Origin: Termitomyces sp. T153
Taxonomy: Eukaryota; Basidiomycota; Agaricomycetes; Agaricales; Lyophyllaceae
Assembly (NCBI GenBank): GCA_018296165.2
Contig: JACKQL020000036.1
Span: 372,001 to 436,000 of the forward strand
Reading direction: 5' to 3'
DNA length: 64,000 nucleotides
The notes beneath the pieces were generated by a model. That model was not told the DNA's origin, did not search any database, and was given only the letters and a program-made list of their open reading frames with translations. This document shows positions 58,258-64,000 of the stretch, in pieces; within the stretch, counting starts at the first letter, position 1; each line of letters starts with the position of its first letter. The translations under genes and the position numbers were made by a program.

Positions 58258-61200
58258 ATGCAGGCCGCAGCCCCTCGCTCTCACCCCTTTCCTGGGTCTC
58301 CAAGTAGCTCATCTCAACGACTTCCACGACGCAGCTCGTCGTTTCTGTCCCTCAGGCGTGGAAAGGATAAGTCAGCATCCTCAGCTTCGACCAATATGAC
58401 TTGCGGTACTTCAGTGCCATCGACGTACACTCCAACTTATTTTGATGTGCATCCAAATGCGAAGTCCGTTACCAACAACCGCTCTACAAAAAGTCATCGA
58501 AGTTCCCCATCTGCTACTAAAACAATATCACGACTTGAAACCTCAGCTCCTTCCGTACAAGATTCTCCGGAACCATCTCATGCGTTCCCCGCTTTTGACT
58601 CTACAGGCGAATTCGGCACTCCGGCAACTCCTACCCAGCATCCGCGTCTGCGTTCGAGAACTGGCCCCTCCGGTCGACCAACTTGTTTGGTTCCCCAGCT
58701 TCGATTTTCTGGTTCTTCGTCCACTCAGCATACCGAAACACCTCTTCACACCCCAGTTGACTTTAATCATTCTGGAGAATCTCTTGACCACTTTCCCGTG
58801 GTAGTTGCAGCACCCATTGCCGGCGTTGAAACGATGGATGCCCTCGTAGATGGTATGAATGGAGGGGAGAATATATTATCTCATACGTTGAACCTCTCTA
58901 ATCGTGCCAGGTTCGCAATTCCTGGACATCATCCTCTTTATCAGCCACCCCTCCCGACTCCTCCACCGGGCATTGTTCTGGGCGGAGGAAGAATTCGACA
59001 TCATCCTAAACGAAACAACACCTTCGACCATTCGAGTGATTCTGACGCAGAAGATGAAGCCCCTACGGCGATTTCCGGAGGGCGTACCCGTCTATGTCGT
59101 AGCCGCACATCTCCTACTCCATCTAGCTCGGAAGCGTCCCCCTTTCTCAGTACAAAATCACTATCATCAGAACAACATCCCAGTCATACAGTGCATACAA
59201 CGCCTCCGAATCTACCTCCTGACAAAGTGAAAAGCGTTGTTCCTTCGATATCTGAGATCATCCGAACACATGCTCCTCCAGAAGGGCAAGTAAGATCACG
59301 CCCATTTACTGCTCATTCCTCATTATACTATGCTCACAGCCAAGGTCATGTTGTAGTTCATGACGCTGTCACCGACCCCGAACAGAACCCATTTGAGGAA
59401 AATACTGGCCTAATATCTCGTTCTTCTATTGACAGCGTGGCCGATGAAGTACAGCGAACACTACGCAATCAACTCTCGAATAAGCCTCACCCTTCGGCTC
59501 CCCCACCACCTTCATCTTTCATAAACCGTCGGTCCACACTATCTGACAATGTCAGCACGCATTCTCCCCGCTCGGATCCTGATACTCCGTCCATATATTC
59601 ATCCTCGACTTGTTCGAATCCTTATCCTGCTTCTCCTATCGCTAGTTTCGTCTCCTTGACAAAGACTCGTACAAGTTCCCAGGAGGTCGTAAAGTACCTG
59701 CGCTCAGCGAGGTTGACAACCCTCCTCAGCCTTACACGATCGCCCCATGCATCGGCAGACAATCCATTAACAGTTAGTCTTTCAGATCTCGGTAGTTCAA
59801 CAGGGCATCCTGTCGTTGTTTTCCTTGGACTAGGCTGTGTGAGGCACATCATGGGTTTGTACGATGAAATGGCCGAAATACTGAATCTCCGGCTGATCAC
59901 TATCGATCGGTGCGTCTAATACCTTTCATGCCATGGCTTGAAATTCTCAGCGGCTCTTTAGTTGGGGGCTAGGGAAAACAGAAACTAGGTCAAAATCTGC
60001 AAAAGGGGTCATGCAGTGGGCATCAGTAGTTGAAGAGGTCCTCGATCGCCTGCATATTAGACAATGCAGCGTCATGGCACACTCAGCTGGTGCACCTTAC
60101 GCGTTGTCTTTTGCCAACAGGGTTCCAGACCGAATACGTGGTTCAATATGCTTATTGGCTCCTTGGGTGGGCGGTAATGAAAACAGTAAGATCCTTATTG
60201 CTTCATTATCCGCACCATTTGACTACGGAGCAGGTGGATATAAATGGTTGAAATACGTTCCAAATGGTATTTTGAAAACCGCTCAGGCCGCAGATTGGAA
60301 GATTCAGGCGTGGATGATTGGGAAACCTCCTGCAATTGCCTATGAAGGCATCGGTTATAACGCTCCGCCCACTGCGAAGCCTTCATCCGAAATCCAAGCT
60401 TCGTCGCCTAAAGCGAATGGGAACCTTGATATCTGGCACACGACTACATATGAAACTCGATCTCGACCCAGCATAGGCTCAAGCACATTCAGTGACTATG
60501 ATGATTTGCGAGATTTTGAAGGTCGCTTCGAGAGTCGGAGCACACTAGGAGCAGGGGGGGCACGTTCCCAAACCCAAATGGACGGTGACTACCGACCTGT
60601 CAACAAGCGAAAGACTTCGCGAGGTTTTCTCAATCGTTTGAAAGGTTCTTCAAGTCCTCCACAATCGCCATCCGAAGAAAAATTGTTTACGGGAGGAAAG
60701 AAGTTAAAAGTTTTACGATCAATGGGCTCTCTGAAGGGTAGGAATGCTCAGAGGAAGACTGAATCTTCTAGCCCACAACTCCCTCCTTCGTTGCAGATCG
60801 AAGTTGGACTCGGCTTCGGAGAACTTGACTGGCCTTCGACCCACTCTGAGGTTTCCCTTTCTGATAAAGATGCGTCTGCATCCACATCACCAAAACACTC
60901 GACCATCTCTGGCGATAGAACCGCTGGAGGAAGATCAATATCGTTCAGTTCGCCGAACATTGCTTTGTCAATGCCGTCCTCGCCGTTGTTCAGCACTACT
61001 ACGTCCTCTGTCAGCGTGGGTTCTGGCTGTGCACATCAAGCAGCTTTAGGCAATGCGCTGATTGCTGCATCGCACGCTGAGTCAGCCAAAGGTACTCACA
61101 ACGACCTCTTGCAAATTCTTAACCATGACAACCTGCCATGGGGATTTTCCTACTCTTCGTATCCTCATCATGTCAAAGTGTGGTATGGAGATAAGGACGA

Positions 61201-61416
61201 AAAGATAGCCGAGCATGCTGTCAGATGGATGGCTAGTGATATGGGCGAAAATAGATGTTCGGTCAAGGTCGTCAAAGGAGCCGATCACGGGCTAATGTAT
61301 CGAAGCAGTATAGTGGTGGAGGTCTTGGAGAACATACTCTCCTTCTGGAAATTCGGTAGGCATTCTTTGATCTTTGTACCATCTTCCTCCCACCAACTCA
61401 TTTTCTAGAGGACTAG
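58258..61416 (+). CDS. Large alpha/beta hydrolase-fold protein
   Basis: Exons 58258-59909 and 59962-61355, then probably a 53-nt intron and a last exon 61409-61416 ending KFED; without that splice the frame stops at 61408. About 1,018 aa. The first ~490 residues are Ser/Pro-rich and probably disordered. The hydrolase core starts near HPVVVFLGLGCVRHIMGLYD, has the nucleophile elbow MAHSAGAPYALSFA (GxSxG variant AHSAG, Ser as nucleophile), LLAPWV after it, a long disordered insert (about residues 680-910), then VWYGDKDEKIAEHAVRW with the likely acid Asp and ADHGLMYR with the catalytic His. The family is found across fungi with no assigned substrate; lipase or esterase activity is inference. Splicing at 59909/59962 is firm. 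Confidence 0.85.
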
Positions 61417-61691
61417 CCGTGCACTAAAGAAACTTTCTTTCCCTGGTATTTTCTCTCTTGGATATCAGTCTTCTGGCACATACCCTGCATTCATTTTGTA
61501 CCATTTTCTCGTCATTGTATCTTTGACCGCATACATAGGTCTGTGTTACTTATCATCTGGAGCTTTTGAACACTTCTAGTCTACAACATTCTTGTCCTCT
61601 TATCGGACGTAATGCATAATTATCGGAGTATGCAGAGGCATGATCTGAATTGTAATGTTTCCACGTGGGTAAAGTTTGTTCCATTGCGGCC
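61417..61691. other. Intergenic, promoter of Ies1-like copy 2
   Basis: 275 bp with no gene. TTCTCTCTTGG-like pyrimidine patches are present but no definite element. Confidence 0.4.
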
Positions 61692-63553
61692 ATGTCCTCG
61701 CGACGCCCAAGCCCGTCCACTCAGAAACGGATAACAGCCCTTAAGCGCGCCGATGGAGAGCCTCTGACTCGCTTTGACATCCAATACGACGTTCTTCATT
61801 ATATTTTCCATGATGTACAGGCGGTGTTCACCGACCCCTACCCCTCCGGGGATTCTGCCCCGAAGATTACTTTCCGGGATCTCTACATAAAGACCATTCT
61901 ACATTCGCCAAAGGCCACAAAAGCTCTAAAAGACAAAATGGCTGAATCTGAAACATTCGGAGAGGATTTTGCAATGCTCGCGCTCCTCGTCAATGTCGGA
62001 CGTGTCAATACTACTATGAGCTGTGCGGAATATAGTTTCGTATTGACTGTTGTTAACTCTAATCGTGGGTTTCATAGTTTTTCCCGAAATGAAGACCGCT
62101 ATTCGAACCTACCACCCAATTCCTTCTCTACAGAGGACGACCGGAAACCTTCAAGACGCGCCGCGTATTAAACATATACTCAAATCAGCTGCCTTGAAGA
62201 ACGATCATGCTCCCACGCCCTCCACACCTGTCGATATTCTTTCTCGAGTTGTAAGTACTCTCGTACTTGCAGCTGCCTTGCGTCTCACGTGCCTTGTATG
62301 ACGCAGAAGTCAGGGCAGGTTCCCTCTACTACGGTGATGAACCTTATCTTTGTTTTAGCCAACCACTCAACAGTATGTGCTGACTTCATTACTCACGCCT
62401 TACTGAAATTTACTAATCTTAGCCCATCGGCCGCGTTCACTTCAGTGAGAAACTGGAATTTATAGACCTTTTCATACGCGAGACACTCTCATCGCTTAGT
62501 CGTGCTCGTGCCTTCCTTTGGCTCTGCTACCACTATTTGGAATCCTCAGTGGAAAATAACGATGATGATTACGACGACGATGGGCCAACTAATCCTTTCG
62601 CTGATAGTAGACGAGGCAACATTCCGATAATTGTTCACCTTTCCGACACCGAAATGACTCAAGAAAATGTGGATTCTGAGGAAGAGAAGATCCTGGCCGA
62701 AAAACTCGTAACCCAAAGGCTCGATATATTGAAGACACAGGGTGCAAAGGAGCTTTCCAAGCACAGTAAAATGTCAAATTTGCGGATAAATGGTGTTGGA
62801 GATGGAGATAAAGAATCTGCTCCGACCCGGGAAGGTGTCAAGTTGAAAATCAAACGGTCTGTTGTGAAGCAGGCTATCGGTACTAAAGAGAGAGAGACTT
62901 CTTCTGCAGTTCGTAACTCGAAATTCAGAGAGGAAAACGACAGAGACCTGAGCCTTCCTGTTCCCGATACTGATGAAGAATACAGTCTCATCGATCCAGG
63001 TATGTCATTTTTTCTTCCAAGCCATGCTAAATTCATCTTCGTACGTTGCAGGTCGTGCAAAGAATCAACCTCCGCAGAACAAGCATCCTCACCATCCACA
63101 GTCACAGCTTCGATCCCACATTCAGTCCCGCCATATTTCAAGTGAAACTGAGGCAAGGGAAACCACTCGACACCATCACCGTCCTCGATATTCACCGTAC
63201 CAGTCAAGTCCAAGCTCTTTCCACGTTGTCCCTGCTCAAGACCGCCACACGAGGTATGGACAGCGGTTATCTACACCCCCAAGATCCATGTTAGAGCGTG
63301 AGAAGCTAATCTACCATTCGCTATCTGTGTCGTCCTCACGACTTTTTCTTCAGAGGCATGGCATATTGTCACGACCACAGATCCTCTCCTTGATTCTGAT
63401 GAGGAAGGTGCTGACGAGCACTTAAGACATGATTACAGTAAAACTATGGTTTCTCTTTTATTTGCCCGAATACTGACTACCATCGCAGTTCAACGTCTGA
63501 AGGTTATTAACGCACTGCGTCGCAAAGAACCCACCCCTGAACTGGGACTCTAA
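61692..63553 (+). CDS. INO80 complex subunit Ies1-like, copy 2
   Basis: Seven exons: 61692-62022, 62078-62250, 62307-62372, 62423-62999, 63052-63297, 63354-63437, 63489-63553; frame kept, 513 aa. Ies1 blocks are KRADGEPLTRFDIQYDVLHY, KITFRDLYIKTILHSPKATK, LLVNVGRVNTTMSFFPEMKT, TYHPIPSLQR and QAWHIVTTTDPLLDSDEE. It has a longer acidic/basic middle (DDDYDDDGPTNPFAD and KLKIKRSVVKQAIG) than copy 1. Introns interrupt the same motifs as in copy 1 (MS/FFPEM, the splice before QAWHIV, and after DY), so the pair arose from one spliced gene long ago. A standalone reading of the first 331 bases would stop early without the first intron. Which copy is the Ies1 orthologue cannot be told here. Confidence 0.87.
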
Positions 63554-63832
63554 TTAACCTCGAATACAGAAGAAAATCATCATAATTATGTAATATATAT
63601 ATTAGAGAAAATAATACAGATAATAATAGCGTACACTTACTCTAACTAATCACTTTTTGTGAACGATATCTAACGATATTTAAGTAGAATCTTTTGCTTG
63701 AGTCTGGTATCGTTGTCAGTTTCCTCCGATGAGTGCACTGTGATTACTGACTATAAAATGCCTCAGCCTTCGTGTACACGTGCTAGTGTTCTCACCACCA
63801 TTTGAAGTGGTGATTTATCGAAGCCCAGAAAC
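63554..63832. other. Intergenic, nothing recognised
   Basis: 279 bp, AT-rich with a TATAAAAT near 63752 that could serve the downstream gene. Confidence 0.4.
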
Positions 63833-64000
63833 ATGGCGAACTCCTTGCATACGGCTGAGGAGGAGGCTGACGAAGTGTATCACGTTGGTACGCTACATCA
63901 TCAGACATAAAACTAAGAACAGTCAAAATCCTACTTTTCCTCCAGAGGTGATTACTAAAGCGCGCGTTGCGCCCCCATCCAGTGATGAGGAAGATGGACA
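63833..64000 (+). CDS. Probable chromodomain protein, HP1/Swi6-like (5' part only)
   Basis: Exons 63833-63887 and 63946 to the window edge give MANSLHTAEEEADEVYHVEV and then ITKARVAPPSSDEEDG. An acidic leader running into E-V-Y-H-V-E-V-I-T-K-A-R-V fits the first strand of a chromodomain as in fungal HP1, where the repeat of hydrophobic and acidic residues before V-E-x-I is typical. The WxxW/aromatic part that would prove it lies past the edge. If correct, the protein would bind methylated H3K9 in heterochromatin. Confidence 0.5.

Overview
The window looks like a filamentous basidiomycete (Agaricomycete) nuclear genome. Genes carry many ~45-75 nt introns with GT(A/G)AG-type donors, and housekeeping products are fungal (Elp4, Imp1, Lys1, INO80 subunit Ies1). 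Two gene-rich arms flank ~40 kb of nested LTR retrotransposons. I cannot name the species; a TE-rich, possibly ectomycorrhizal agaricomycete would fit.

Left arm (1-7 kb and 15.4-24.3 kb): an LRR protein (-), ELP4 (-), IMP1 (+), a TTC1-like TPR protein (-), LYS1 saccharopine dehydrogenase (+), an unrecognised protein (+), an Ies1-like INO80 subunit (-), an LPLAT-type acyltransferase (-) and a pogo-type transposase fossil (-). It is split at 7-15.4 kb by an old nest: a decayed LTR of family F holds two further insertions, one of which is itself split by a third, each with its own 5-bp target duplication. F-family LTR fragments recur at 24.6-31.0 kb.

Central nest (31438-55160): four LTR elements sit inside each other, each with a matching 5-bp TSD: D2 solo LTR (AAAGC) > C (GGTCT, 1146-bp LTRs) > A (GTTGC, 999-bp LTRs, a Ty3/gypsy chromovirus with gag, two retropepsin folds, RT, RNase H, integrase, chromodomain) > B (GGGGC, 1133-bp LTRs, no pol). 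A, B and C are on the minus strand. Each has a polypurine tract abutting the 3' LTR and a 13-nt PBS complementary to a site 32 nt downstream of the LTR TATA box. That layout is the signature of Tf1-like self-primed reverse transcription.

The most unusual content is an antisense, spliced gene in A and B, between the 3' LTR and the end of pol and opposite to gag-pol. B's copy is an intact three-exon reading frame (341 aa, coiled coil). A's copy adds a CX2CX6C...CX2CX6C exon, and B inserted into it; removing B and one TSD copy keeps the reading frame. C kept only its tail. A, B and C differ mainly by transitions, and the outer layers have lost most CpG, consistent with successive bursts followed by methylation-driven decay.

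Right arm (56.7-64 kb): an F-box-like protein, a large alpha/beta hydrolase, a second Ies1-like gene (inverted relative to the first, same intron plan), and the 5' end of a probable chromodomain (HP1-like) gene cut by the window edge. Exon limits were inferred by eye from splice motifs, reading-frame continuity and family resemblance; no alignments or searches were run.
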